NCBI GenBank assembly: GCA_036557225.1
Contig: DATBHX010000080.1
Coordinates: 55,627-119,626, forward strand
Length of the DNA: 64,000 nucleotides
Reading direction: 5' to 3'
Origin: Angelobacter sp036557225
GTDB lineage: Bacteria; Acidobacteriota; Terriglobia; Terriglobales; Acidobacteriaceae
Part shown: piece after piece, positions 18,762 to 26,270 of the stretch
Layout of the letters: each line of letters begins with the position of its first letter
Position numbering within the stretch: position 1 is the first letter of the stretch
The notes under the pieces: generated by a model
Databases searched by the model: none
What the model was told of the DNA's origin: nothing
What the model saw: only the letters and a program-made list of their open reading frames with translations
Translations under genes and position numbers: made by a program

Positions 18762-19178
18762 ATGCAGAGGCGCATTCGGACAATCATTTTGTTGCTGGCG
18801 GTGACACTCACATGCTTCTCGACCGGCGGCGGCGCGCAGGTGGGCGACAACAAGCCGTTCGTGCTGGTCGTCTATGCCGATTGGTGCCCCTACTGCCAGA
18901 ATCTGAAACCTGTTCTAGCGCTTATGAATGAGCGTTATCGCGGCAGGATCCGCTACGTGGTTTTCGACGTCACCTCAGAGGCCAGCACAGCCAAATCGCG
19001 AGAGCAGGCGCGCAGCCTGGGCCTGGAAAAGTTTTTTGATCAGAACTATGTAACGACATCTCTGGTTGTAATCAGGAGCAGTTCTGGCCGTGAAGTCTTC
19101 CGCACCGTGCATGATTACGACTTCCATCACTACGAAAACGCCCTTGAGCAACAACTCGCTGTCAAGCGGAGCCAATAA
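18762..19178 (+). CDS. Secreted thioredoxin-fold protein (CPYC)
   Basis: ATG at 18762 has AAGGGGGA just upstream. It begins with a signal peptide or anchor (IRTIILLLAVTLTCFSTGGG). The active site is Trp41-Cys-Pro-Tyr-Cys45 in VLVVYADWCPYCQ, followed by the cis-Pro-region equivalent (YVTTSLVVIRSSSGREVFR). At 138 residues it is a minimal extracytoplasmic thioredoxin; the CPYC centre recalls glutaredoxin-type redox chemistry. It stands alone, convergent with the deoxynucleoside kinase gene. Substrates unknown. Confidence 0.8.
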   Translation: MQRRIRTIILLLAVTLTCFSTGGGAQVGDNKPFVLVVYADWCPYCQNLKPVLALMNERYRGRIRYVVFDVTSEASTAKSREQARSLGLEKFFDQNYVTTSLVVIRSSSGREVFRTVHDYDFHHYENALEQQLAVKRSQ

Positions 19179-19211
19179 GGCATTGCAACAGAGCGCCCGG
19201 CAGGTGTGCCG

Positions 19212-19877
19212 TTAGGCTCCCATCGCTCCCGTCGAGCCGAGGGGCAGGAAATACTGGGTGCCCCGGATCGGCTCGCTGACGCGGCGCAGCAGCTCCTGCA
19301 GGTCGGTATGGCGCTCGACAAAATCGATATCGTTGGTGTTCACCACCAGCAGATCAGATGAGGTGTAGTGAAAAAAGAAGTGCTCGTAGGCCTTGACCAC
19401 TTCTTCAATGTAGTCATCGCTCACCGCGGCTTCACCGGCCTGGTTCTTTTTCCGCAGCCGTTTCTTCAACACTTCCGGCGAGGCCTGCAGATAGATGACC
19501 AGGTCAGGAGACGGCAGCTGCTGGCGGAAAAGCTGGTAATAGCGGTTATAGACTTCCAGCTCCGGGTCGCTGAGATTGATGTAGGCGAAGATCTTGTCTT
19601 TTTCGAAAATATAGTCGGCTACGACGGTTTTGTGTGAAGTCGGCCCAACCTCCAGCCGGTGGAGCTGCTCAAAACGGCGGATCAGAAAAGCAAACTGGGC
19701 CTGGAAACCGGCGCCACGCTCCCCTTCGTAGAAGGCGCGGAGAAAGTGGTTGTCTTCCGGCTCAATGACGCGCTGCGCGTTCAGCCGGTCCGCGATAATG
19801 TTGGCCAGCGTGCTCTTGCCTACACGGATAGGCCCTTCCACTGCTATATATTGTGGTGGTTCAAAAAGCTTGGCCAT
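19212..19877 (-). CDS. Deoxynucleoside kinase family protein
   Basis: A 221-residue P-loop kinase of the deoxyadenosine/deoxyguanosine kinase family, which phosphorylates deoxynucleosides for salvage. The P-loop is GPIRVGKST at residues 15-23, with Arg where Gly is common. FEQLHRLE, the DYIFEKDKIFA block (the DRS-like region) and the LID-type RLRKKNQAGE follow, and DLVIYLQASPEVLKKRL is the typical substrate/phosphate strand. The tail ends in a low-complexity LGSTGAMGA. Substrate specificity cannot be fixed from sequence alone. It is divergent from the deacetylase gene across the octamer repeat. Confidence 0.85.
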   Translation of the reverse strand: MAKLFEPPQYIAVEGPIRVGKSTLANIIADRLNAQRVIEPEDNHFLRAFYEGERGAGFQAQFAFLIRRFEQLHRLEVGPTSHKTVVADYIFEKDKIFAYINLSDPELEVYNRYYQLFRQQLPSPDLVIYLQASPEVLKKRLRKKNQAGEAAVSDDYIEEVVKAYEHFFFHYTSSDLLVVNTNDIDFVERHTDLQELLRRVSEPIRGTQYFLPLGSTGAMGA

Positions 19878-19971
19878 GAGTCACGGTCGCGGACTGGTTT
19901 TGAGAATATATCGCAAAGCCGCCGCTGGCAATGAGCAATCAGTCAACAGCTGTGGAAAGCGGAAAGGAATT

Positions 19972-20059
19972 GGTAAATGGGTAATTTGGTAATTTAGTAA
20001 ATGAAAAACGGCTTTGCTGCCACCTGCTTTAATAAGATTTACCCATTTACCCATTTACT
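19972..20059. repeat. Inverted arrays of GGTAAWTK octamers, copy 1
   Basis: The left arm holds four octamers at exact 8-bp period: GGTAAATG 19972, GGTAATTT 19980, GGTAATTT 19988, AGTAAATG 19996. The right arm holds three on the opposite strand at 20036, 20044 and 20052. The arms are flanked by GGAATT and AATTCC and separated by 32 bp of ordinary sequence. The copy lies between divergent starts. A second copy lies at 24291-24411. Confidence 0.8.
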
Positions 20060-20070
20060 AATTCCAGACC

Positions 20071-20799
20071 ATGCTTTGGCCCATCATCACGCTCATGTCT
20101 GCCGGCGCCGCCAGCTACGCCGGATACGCCACCATGGCGCCGCAGTCGCAGCTTTACGGCCGCACTCTGACGCACGGCGCCGACCCAAACCAGATCGCTC
20201 TGACCTTTGACGACGGCCCTAACGATCCCCACACGGTCCGCCTGCTCGACGTGCTGGCCCGCCACGGAGCGAAGGCGACGTTTTTTCTGATTGGGAAATA
20301 CGTACGCCAGCGCCCTGACATCGCCCGCGCTATCGCCGCAGCCGGGCATGAAATTGGCAACCATACCTACAGCCATCCAAATTTGATTTTTGTCTCTGCT
20401 GCACGGCTGCGCCAGGAGCTGGAAGACTGCAATAAAGCTCTGGCAGATGAACTGGGCAAAAAACCAGATTTTTTTCGTCCACCTTTTGGTGGCCGGCGAC
20501 CTAACGTCCTGCGCACTGCCCACTCTCTGGGATTGAAGCCGGTCATGTGGTCAATCACGGGCTACGATTGGAATGCACCATCAGCGGATGTCATTCTCAG
20601 CAAGGTAAATCGCAGGCTGAAATCGTACCGGGCGGAGATCGTCTTGTTTCATGACGGCGGACATCTCGGCTTCGGAGCAGATCGAAGCCATACTGTAGAA
20701 GCCACGCGCAGGCTGCTGGAGATGTATCCAGGCAAGCGCTTCGTTGCCGCCTCGGAACTGACCCAGGAGACACCGCAGAACACTGGCCGTAAGGATTAA
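20071..20799 (+). CDS. Polysaccharide deacetylase (NodB homology domain)
   Basis: A 242-residue carbohydrate esterase family 4 protein, removing acetyl groups from peptidoglycan, chitin-like or exported glycans. The NodB motifs are all visible: TFDDGP (catalytic base and metal Asp), HTYSHPN (metal His pair), RPPFGG, the GYDWN segment and the terminal FHDGG. The first about 20 residues (MLWPIITLMSAGAASYAGYA) are a membrane anchor or signal. ATG at 20071 follows directly on the octamer repeat with no clear ribosome site. The true substrate is unknown. Confidence 0.9.
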   Translation: MLWPIITLMSAGAASYAGYATMAPQSQLYGRTLTHGADPNQIALTFDDGPNDPHTVRLLDVLARHGAKATFFLIGKYVRQRPDIARAIAAAGHEIGNHTYSHPNLIFVSAARLRQELEDCNKALADELGKKPDFFRPPFGGRRPNVLRTAHSLGLKPVMWSITGYDWNAPSADVILSKVNRRLKSYRAEIVLFHDGGHLGFGADRSHTVEATRRLLEMYPGKRFVAASELTQETPQNTGRKD

Positions 20800-20843
20800 G
20801 GATTAAGGTGATTTTCATGCCATTCAAATGCCGTGCAGCTGCT

Positions 20844-20849
20844 TATAAT
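20844..20849 (+). promoter_or_regulatory. Possible -10 hexamer (TATAAT)
   Basis: A perfect TATAAT lies 17 bp before the ATG at 20866. The -35 region at 17-nt spacing (CATTCA) is poor. It argues against the GTG at 20833 as the start of the next gene, because transcription would begin downstream of it. Confidence 0.3.
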
Positions 20850-20865
20850 TTGGTTTGTGCGCCTA

Positions 20866-21159
20866 ATGATTGCCAGTCTGCTCTGTTTAGGTTTCGGGCT
20901 AACCCTGCATGCCTCGGTTCCGTCGAATACCAGCTCAAGAGTGGTCCGAAGCGCGATCAGCAGCAGCTTTGATCCTGCCATTCATCCCTCTGAACCGCTT
21001 CCTCTCACAGCCGTCCCTGCCGACCGGCAGTCGTTTTACCAGCAGTTTTACAGTACCGAAGAGCTACCAGCCCCGGCTGCGCCAAAACCCGGTCCTTTTC
21101 GCCGACTGGCCAGCGTTATCAAAAAGACCGCTCAGAAGGTAAACCTGATTCCGAACTGA
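20866..21159 (+). CDS. Small secreted protein of unknown function
   Basis: A 97-residue protein begun at ATG 20866. In-frame GTG codons at 20857 and 20833 are alternatives, but a TATAAT lies between 20833 and the ATG. It starts with a signal peptide (MIASLLCLGFGLTLHAS). The rest is Ser/Pro-rich and ends in a basic stretch (RRLASVIKKTAQKVNLIPN). No domain recognised. It lies 66 bp downstream of the deacetylase gene. Confidence 0.5.
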   Translation: MIASLLCLGFGLTLHASVPSNTSSRVVRSAISSSFDPAIHPSEPLPLTAVPADRQSFYQQFYSTEELPAPAAPKPGPFRRLASVIKKTAQKVNLIPN

Positions 21160-21248
21160 GCGAACGAAACGGCCTTCTTACTCTCGTACACGGCCCAAAG
21201 ATTGGCAGATACGGGAAATCCCGACTCTATTCTTAGTAAAATTCCAAT

Positions 21249-21929
21249 ATGTTCCCTTCGACTCGGGCCATCACCCTGGCCGTATTGTCAACGACGGCAT
21301 TAAGAGCCTATGCCGCGGACGCTTCGGTCTTGAAGCCGCCAGTCGGGGCCAAGGCGGCCATTGTGGTGTTTGAAGATCTGGAGAGCCCGGAGAGCGCCAG
21401 CGCGTATCCTGTGATGCTGGAGGCCGCGAATACGCACAAGATTCCTGTCCTCCGCTATGACTTTCCTTTGCCCCGGCATAGCTGGTCATTTACGGCGGCC
21501 GTGTGGGCGCGCTACTTTGAGAGTCAGGACAGCAAGAGCGCGAAGCTGGGCAACGAATTTCGGCGTTTCATCTATGCCAGCCAGAAGCAGATTTCACGCG
21601 ACAATCTGCAGCAATGGGTGCAGAAATTTGCCGATGAACACAAGATCGTCCTACCATCGGACAGCGATCCTGCGGGAAAACTGGCGGAAAAAGTGAAGGC
21701 CGATTTCGCACTGGGGCAGCGGATTGGCGTGGAACATCCGCCTACAATATGGGTTATCAGTAATAGCGGGGTTTCCCAGCCTGCAGTAGAGGAGATCACA
21801 AGCGATCAGCTCAACCAGATGATTGACGATGTCCTAAGGAAAGTACAGACTGCGAAAGCCAGGAATCCAGCGCCAAGGAAAAGCGCTTTGAACCAGCAGA
21901 AACGATCAATTCAGGGAGTTATACGATGA
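21249..21929 (+). CDS. DsbA-like thioredoxin-fold protein lacking both redox cysteines
   Basis: A 226-residue exported protein (signal MFPSTRAITLAVLSTTALRAYA). It is collinear with the following gene: both read LKPP.GA..AIVVFED at residues 28-43, RYF, LGN.FR..IY, and the HPPTIWV against HTPTIFV cis-Pro loop. Where the neighbour has Cys46-Pro-Asp-Cys49, this one has Ser46-Pro-Glu-Ser49, so it cannot carry out disulfide exchange. The remaining fold is intact, suggesting a chaperone-like or regulatory partner, not decay. Its stop overlaps the next ATG by 4 nt (ATGA). Confidence 0.75.
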   Translation: MFPSTRAITLAVLSTTALRAYAADASVLKPPVGAKAAIVVFEDLESPESASAYPVMLEAANTHKIPVLRYDFPLPRHSWSFTAAVWARYFESQDSKSAKLGNEFRRFIYASQKQISRDNLQQWVQKFADEHKIVLPSDSDPAGKLAEKVKADFALGQRIGVEHPPTIWVISNSGVSQPAVEEITSDQLNQMIDDVLRKVQTAKARNPAPRKSALNQQKRSIQGVIR

Positions 21930-22585
21930 AAATCTTGACCAGGACTTTCGCGGCGCTTGCCGTCGCCGCCTTATCGATTGCCACTTATGCCGCTGATGGC
22001 TCATCGTTGAAGCCGCCTCCGGGCGCCAGAGTGGCTATCGTGGTATTTGAGGACATGGAGTGCCCGGATTGTTCGCGCGCCTATCCTTTGATATGGGATA
22101 CGGCGAACGCGCATCATGTGCCGGTGGTATTGCATGACTTTCCCCTGACAAACATTCATCCCTGGGCCTTTGACGCAGCCATTTACGCGCGCTATTTTGA
22201 TACCAAATCAGAGAAACTGGGCAACGATTTTCGCGGCTACATCTACAGCAACCAGCCGCAGATCACCAAAGATAACCTGCGTCAGTATGCTGAAAAGTTC
22301 GGCAACGACAACAAAACACCACTGCCGTTTGCTCTCGATCCGGAAGGGAAGCTGAAGGAGAAAGTTCTCGCCGACCAGAACCTGGGTCAGCAGATTAAGC
22401 TCCAACACACGCCGACGATCTTCGTTGTTGGCAATGGCGGCGCGGCTACGCCCGCGGTAGAGGTGACGGATCGATCGCAGCTTTCACAGATTGTGGAAGA
22501 CATGCTGGCCAAGGCCCCGGCGGCCAAGACGCCCGCTCCTGCCAAGAGCGGAACCAAAACCAAGAAGAAGACAACGGCGCAGTAA
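21926..22585 (+). CDS. DsbA-like thiol:disulfide oxidoreductase (CPDC)
   Basis: A 219-residue exported thioredoxin-fold protein of the DsbA/DsbG-like thioredoxin_4 type. The signal peptide ends near ATYAADG. The redox centre is Cys46-Pro-Asp-Cys49 in FEDMECPDCSRAYP, and the cis-Pro loop is HTPTIFVVGNGG. A helical insert lies between them. The C-terminus is Lys/Ala-rich (AKTPAPAKSGTKTKKK). It is translationally coupled to the Cys-less paralogue upstream and precedes a strong terminator. Likely role: oxidation or isomerisation of exported proteins. Confidence 0.85.
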   Translation: MKILTRTFAALAVAALSIATYAADGSSLKPPPGARVAIVVFEDMECPDCSRAYPLIWDTANAHHVPVVLHDFPLTNIHPWAFDAAIYARYFDTKSEKLGNDFRGYIYSNQPQITKDNLRQYAEKFGNDNKTPLPFALDPEGKLKEKVLADQNLGQQIKLQHTPTIFVVGNGGAATPAVEVTDRSQLSQIVEDMLAKAPAAKTPAPAKSGTKTKKKTTAQ

Positions 22586-22600
22586 AGACCGCCTTCGAAC

Positions 22601-22634
22601 AGGAATGCCCTCCGCATTGGAGGGCATTCCTTTT
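22601..22634 (+). terminator. Strong rho-independent terminator after the DsbA-like pair
   Basis: GGAATGCCCTCC and GGAGGGCATTCC form a perfect 12-bp stem with a 5-nt loop, followed by TTTT. It is located between the stops of convergent genes. Confidence 0.9.
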
Positions 22635-22656
22635 CCGTTGCCGCAATCTATTTTGT

Positions 22657-23145
22657 CTAACTCATTTTTCCCAGTTCGGTAACCAGTTCTTCATAGTCGG
22701 GTTCCTGACCGAGCTCATACGTGCGCGCAAAAACGATCTTGCCCTCTTTGTTTATGATAAACACAGCTCTGTCATTGATGCCCGGCACGGGTTCTCCCAG
22801 GCGAAGGATGCCATACTGCTGCGCCACGCCGGCATGGGGCCAATAGTCACTCAACAGGGGATAGTCTTGCCACCCGATGGATTTCTCCTGCCAGGCAAGG
22901 TGGCTGTAAATTGAATCCGGGCTGATGCCCACGACCTGGGCATCGTGTTCGGCGAACTTGGGCAGGTAGCTGCTGTACGCCGACATCTCCTTGGTTCATG
23001 TCGGACTCCAATCCAGCGGATAAAAGGCCAGGACAATATTTTTCTTGCCGCGGGAGTCACTGAGCTTGAACTTGAGCCTTTGTTTTCCCGTGACTCCGGG
23101 AAGCTCAAAGTCCGGCGCAGTTTCCCCAGCTTTCAAAGCTGCCAT
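22657..23145 (-). CDS. Peroxiredoxin, predicted selenoprotein (Sec50 as peroxidatic residue)
   Basis: An ATG at 23145 with GGAGGG upstream opens MAALKAGETAPDFELPG, runs to FYPLDWSPT, meets TGA at 22996-22998, and continues in the same frame as TKEMSAYSSYLPKF to the stop at 22657. In AhpC/TSA peroxiredoxins this block is FYPxDxTPxCTKE, so the TGA falls exactly on the peroxidatic Cys. With Sec at residue 50 the protein is 162 residues, normal for a 1-Cys/PrxQ-like type; no resolving Cys is visible after it. Both sides of the TGA are intact and there is a good ribosome site, which argues against a pseudogene. It would reduce peroxides using thiol partners. Confidence 0.85.
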
Positions 23146-23355
23146 TCATTCCCTCCAGGTAAAATTGTTCTTCTTGCCCTACGGCAGGAAGCGGCCATGA
23201 CATCCAAGAGAATGATTTTATCGTGGTCAAATAATTTAAGACAGGGTAGCTTTAAGAAAACGGCAGTAGGCTGAGCGGCATCGAACCCCTTTGTGGTTGA
23301 AACATTTGGGCGATGCCCCAGGGCGAGTGGCAGGCATCGCGTACCAGGAGCAAAA

Positions 23356-24282
23356 ATGCTGGGCTTCAGCAGTTACAATTACGAGCACTTTTCCCGGGAG
23401 ATCTTTCACGATCTGGCGCAAACGTCCTTCTCCGGTCCGGCGCCGGGCGAGCGAGCGCCTGATTTTCGCGCAACCACGCTCGATGGGGAGACGATTCGGC
23501 TAAGTGACTTTGCCAAAAAGAAAAATGTATTGCTGCTCTTTGGCTCCGCCACCTGTCCCATGACCGCCAGCTCCATTGTCGGCGTGAATGAGTTGTATGA
23601 TCGTTTCCGTGGCGACGAGATAGAGTTTCTTTTCGTTTACGTTCGCGAGGCCCACCCTGGCGAAGTGATTCCTGCTCACGGCTCCATGCGGGAAAAAGTT
23701 GAGGCGGCACGGCTGCTGCGCGATGAAGAGGAAATGCACATGCCCCTCGTGGTGGATGATCTGCGCGGCGGGATTCATCGTAAGTACTCCAAGCTGCCGA
23801 ACCCGGCATTTCTCATCGATAAAGCGGGCCGCGTGGCCTTTCTCTCTCTCTGGTCCAAGCCTGAGGCGCTGGGCGCAGCCATTGAAGAGTTGCTGGAATT
23901 GCAACAGGATCGCGGCGTGGATCACCTGATTGTCCACGGAGGCCAGGATCTTTCCATGGGCCTGCCTTACAGCGCGCTGTCTTCCTATCGTGCCTTGGAG
24001 CGCGGAGGCCGGAAATCACTGAGTGACTTCCGTCAGGCTCTGGGACTTCCGGCGCGCGTGGCATTGACCGCCTCAAATCTTGCCCGCCCCTTGCTGGAAA
24101 ATCCAGGACGCATCATGTCTGTAGTCGCGCTTACAGCCGCAGTTCTGGCCGGGGGACTCTATGCCGGCTTTGAATTGCGCAAGCGCCGGCTGGGTATCCG
24201 GCGTAATCCCTATCGTGCGTATGAAAAAGACAAGGTACGCGACACGGAAACAGGGACTGATTATGGGGCGGTGGGAATCTAA
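23356..24282 (+). CDS. Deiodinase-like redoxin with Cys at the Sec position, C-terminal membrane anchor
   Basis: ATG at 23356 follows AGGAG at 23346. Of 308 residues, about 30-200 form a thioredoxin-like domain. LLFGSATCPMT (Cys67) matches the deiodinase block FGSCTUPPF, with Cys for Sec. EFLFVYVREAHPGE matches the deiodinase FLxVYIEEAH signature, and MPLVVDDL and the PNPAFLIDKAGRVAF strand follow in order. A membrane helix lies near residues 253-274 (VVALTAAVLAGGLYAGF), with a basic cytoplasmic tail. Bacterial deiodinase-like proteins have unknown substrates. It is divergent from the selenoperoxiredoxin gene, 210 bp apart, so the two may share regulation. Confidence 0.78.
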   Translation: MLGFSSYNYEHFSREIFHDLAQTSFSGPAPGERAPDFRATTLDGETIRLSDFAKKKNVLLLFGSATCPMTASSIVGVNELYDRFRGDEIEFLFVYVREAHPGEVIPAHGSMREKVEAARLLRDEEEMHMPLVVDDLRGGIHRKYSKLPNPAFLIDKAGRVAFLSLWSKPEALGAAIEELLELQQDRGVDHLIVHGGQDLSMGLPYSALSSYRALERGGRKSLSDFRQALGLPARVALTASNLARPLLENPGRIMSVVALTAAVLAGGLYAGFELRKRRLGIRRNPYRAYEKDKVRDTETGTDYGAVGI

Positions 24283-24290
24283 GAGGAATT

Positions 24291-24411
24291 GGTAATCGGG
24301 TAATTTGGTAATTGGGTAAATGGGGTTGTGGAGCGATTCAAAAGTTGGCGTGACCTCAAACGCCTCGTCAGGCGCTGTTCAATTATCAATTTACTAAATT
24401 ACTCAATTACC
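24291..24411. repeat. Inverted arrays of GGTAAWTK octamers, copy 2
   Basis: The left arm has GGTAATCG 24291, GGTAATTT 24299, GGTAATTG 24307 and GGTAAATG 24315. The right arm has four octamers on the opposite strand at 24380, 24388, 24396 and 24404. Period is exactly 8 bp in both arms; the central 57 bp is unrelated to copy 1. The element fills the gap between two convergent stop codons almost completely, so it could also act as a bidirectional terminator. Confidence 0.8.
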
Positions 24412-24415
24412 ACAT

Positions 24416-25519
24416 TCATCTGATCCCATCCGGCAAATCTCCCAGCGGTCCATCCAATTCCCGGTACGCACGCTTCACAAACACGTCCAGAAAATAGGCT
24501 TTAAATGCCTCCACTGTCTCCGAGTCCTTTATGCCGATCCTGGCTGCCAAGTCAGTGTTCTCTTTGCTCAGCGCTTCCGACGTCTGATCGAGAGTCAGTC
24601 CCCTGGATTTCGCTTCCTTCACTTGCCGGAGCAGCTCTTGAAATAATGCCAGGTTGCTGCGAAGAAAATCGCTCGTGGTTTCTGCATCGCCGTGGCCAGG
24701 GATGATGACCGAGGGCTCGAGAGCAACGAGTTTCTCCAGAGTCTGGCTCCAGTTTGCCGGGTACGTGCCTCCGATGGCAAAGGGATAGGGGCTGAGCAGA
24801 ATATCGCCGGTGATCAGGGTTTTCTCTTTCGGCAGAAAGATGTATGTATCACCGGGCGTAATGGCGTGTGCATGTAGGATCTGGATCTCGCGGCTACCCA
24901 GCAGCAGCGTCATGGAAGCTGAAAAAGTAACGTTGGGATAGGTCTTGCGCAGCGATTGTTTCTGCGCCAAAAAGTTACGATCGGCCTCCAGTCGCTCCTC
25001 AGCCGCCTGGATTCGCTCCGCCGAAGCATTCCTGGCCTTGGCCGCAGCAATTTGTTTTTCAAAACCATCCAGAAACTGCGGCAGGTCTTCTTTGAGACCC
25101 TTCTCGTTCCAGCGCGGTTCAACGTTGAGCATGAGTTCGCGCGTCTTCTCGTGCGAGATGATCTGCAGCCCGGGATTCGCCGCCAGATAAACCTGGTTCC
25201 CGCCCCAGTGGTCCCAGTGCCAGTGGGAATTCACCAGGTAGCGCACCGGCTTGTCGGTGAGTTTGCGGATCTCCGTCAGAATCGTGGCCGCGGTCTGCGG
25301 CGTGGCTCCGGAATCGAAGACCAGCACACCGTCATCAGACAAAACTGCTACTGAATTGCCACACAGGCCAACGTCGCCGTAGGGAGCGGTTGTGAAGAGA
25401 TAAACGCCATCTGCCACCTTCTGGCTGGTTACTTTCCCGTAGTCTTTGGCAACACAGGCTGTGATGAAATGCAGCAGAAAGGCGAGTGCGGCGATGATTC
25501 GTGCGCAGCTGGGGCGCAT
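24416..25519 (-). CDS. Secreted metallo-beta-lactamase-fold hydrolase
   Basis: ATG at 25519 is chosen for the strong AGGAGGAG upstream and the signal peptide it gives (RIIAALAFLLHFITACVA). Of 367 residues, the zinc motif is SHWHWDHWGG (HxHxDH), preceded by GVLVFDSGATPQTA. ITPGDTYIFLP and TGDILLSPYPFA supply the later Asp, and IIPGHGDAETT the last His. The N-terminal Cys of the signal could be a lipobox. The insert between the motifs (about 150-210) is Ala/Arg-rich and helical. The family covers lactamases, glyoxalase II and lactonases; substrate unknown. Confidence 0.85.
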   Translation of the reverse strand: MRPSCARIIAALAFLLHFITACVAKDYGKVTSQKVADGVYLFTTAPYGDVGLCGNSVAVLSDDGVLVFDSGATPQTAATILTEIRKLTDKPVRYLVNSHWHWDHWGGNQVYLAANPGLQIISHEKTRELMLNVEPRWNEKGLKEDLPQFLDGFEKQIAAAKARNASAERIQAAEERLEADRNFLAQKQSLRKTYPNVTFSASMTLLLGSREIQILHAHAITPGDTYIFLPKEKTLITGDILLSPYPFAIGGTYPANWSQTLEKLVALEPSVIIPGHGDAETTSDFLRSNLALFQELLRQVKEAKSRGLTLDQTSEALSKENTDLAARIGIKDSETVEAFKAYFLDVFVKRAYRELDGPLGDLPDGIR

Positions 25520-25580
25520 ACTCCTCCTGGAGAATGAGTAGTAGACGCACCGGGTAAGCCGAGGTGAGCGTTGGGGGGCG

Positions 25581-26192
25581 TTATCCGCCGAAGCGAAACA
25601 CGATTCCTGGAGACACACGGAAATTGCTGAACCTGTGGTCCAGGATTCGAGTAGAAAAGTAGTCAAGTTTTCCGCGCACGGCAAAATGGCGAGACAATGT
25701 ATAGTCGACTCCGCCGCCCACCATCAAGCAGAATGAAGTAGTCGAGATGGTTGGGAGCAGGCCAAAGAACACCATCTCTTCCCTCACATGGGCAGCGCCA
25801 AACAACGGGTGCACAAAGTAAGTGACCTTGCCGTCATGCCATGAAAACTGCGGGCCGGCTACAAACGTGTGCATGTTGCGGACCGTTCCGATTGCCTCGC
25901 CGGTGCAGAGTACGCAATTCGCTGGTTTGAACGTGCTGCTACCCGTAGCAGAACCGTAGTATCCGCCAAAGTCTGCCGTGACTCCCAGCCACTGGTTCAC
26001 GTTCACGGTGGCCGAGGCGCTCCATCCCTGCAGATTGCCTGATCCATTGCCCGCGAGAGGATCAGGATTGAGCGGAAAGCTTATGTGTGTAAATGCATAG
26101 CCCGTAGAAACTTCGACGCGTGGAACTTCTTGCGTTTGGGCATGGAGAAAGGCGCTGAAAGCCATGGCAAATACTGCCGCAAGTGTGCGCAT
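25581..26192 (-). CDS. Outer-membrane beta-barrel protein, paralogue A
   Basis: A 203-residue protein with signal peptide (MRTLAAVFAMAFSAFLHAQ) and an OmpA/OMP_b-brl-type barrel: EVSTGYAFTHISF, WLGVTADFGGYYG, FVAGPQFSWHDG, VDYTLSRHFAVRGKLDYFST, ending RVSPGIVFRFGG with the terminal aromatic-type strand. A CVLC pair sits in a predicted loop. The next gene upstream is a clear paralogue. The role is probably structural or porin-like; no ligand can be inferred. Confidence 0.78.
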   Translation of the reverse strand: MRTLAAVFAMAFSAFLHAQTQEVPRVEVSTGYAFTHISFPLNPDPLAGNGSGNLQGWSASATVNVNQWLGVTADFGGYYGSATGSSTFKPANCVLCTGEAIGTVRNMHTFVAGPQFSWHDGKVTYFVHPLFGAAHVREEMVFFGLLPTISTTSFCLMVGGGVDYTLSRHFAVRGKLDYFSTRILDHRFSNFRVSPGIVFRFGG

Positions 26193-26270
26193 TTGCGTGC
26201 TCCTGATCGGACACAGTGTAGCTCGAGTTACTACAAAAGATCACATATGGGCCTAGCAAACCATAGAAAG

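Noticed and set aside
19972..20059. The octamer arrays as a CRISPR array
   Set aside because: The units are 8 bp with no spacers and are mirrored; no cas genes are present.
22996..22998. Reading the peroxiredoxin as a pseudogene with a premature stop
   Set aside because: Both sides of the TGA are conserved and in frame, the TGA falls precisely on the catalytic position, and selD is in the same window.
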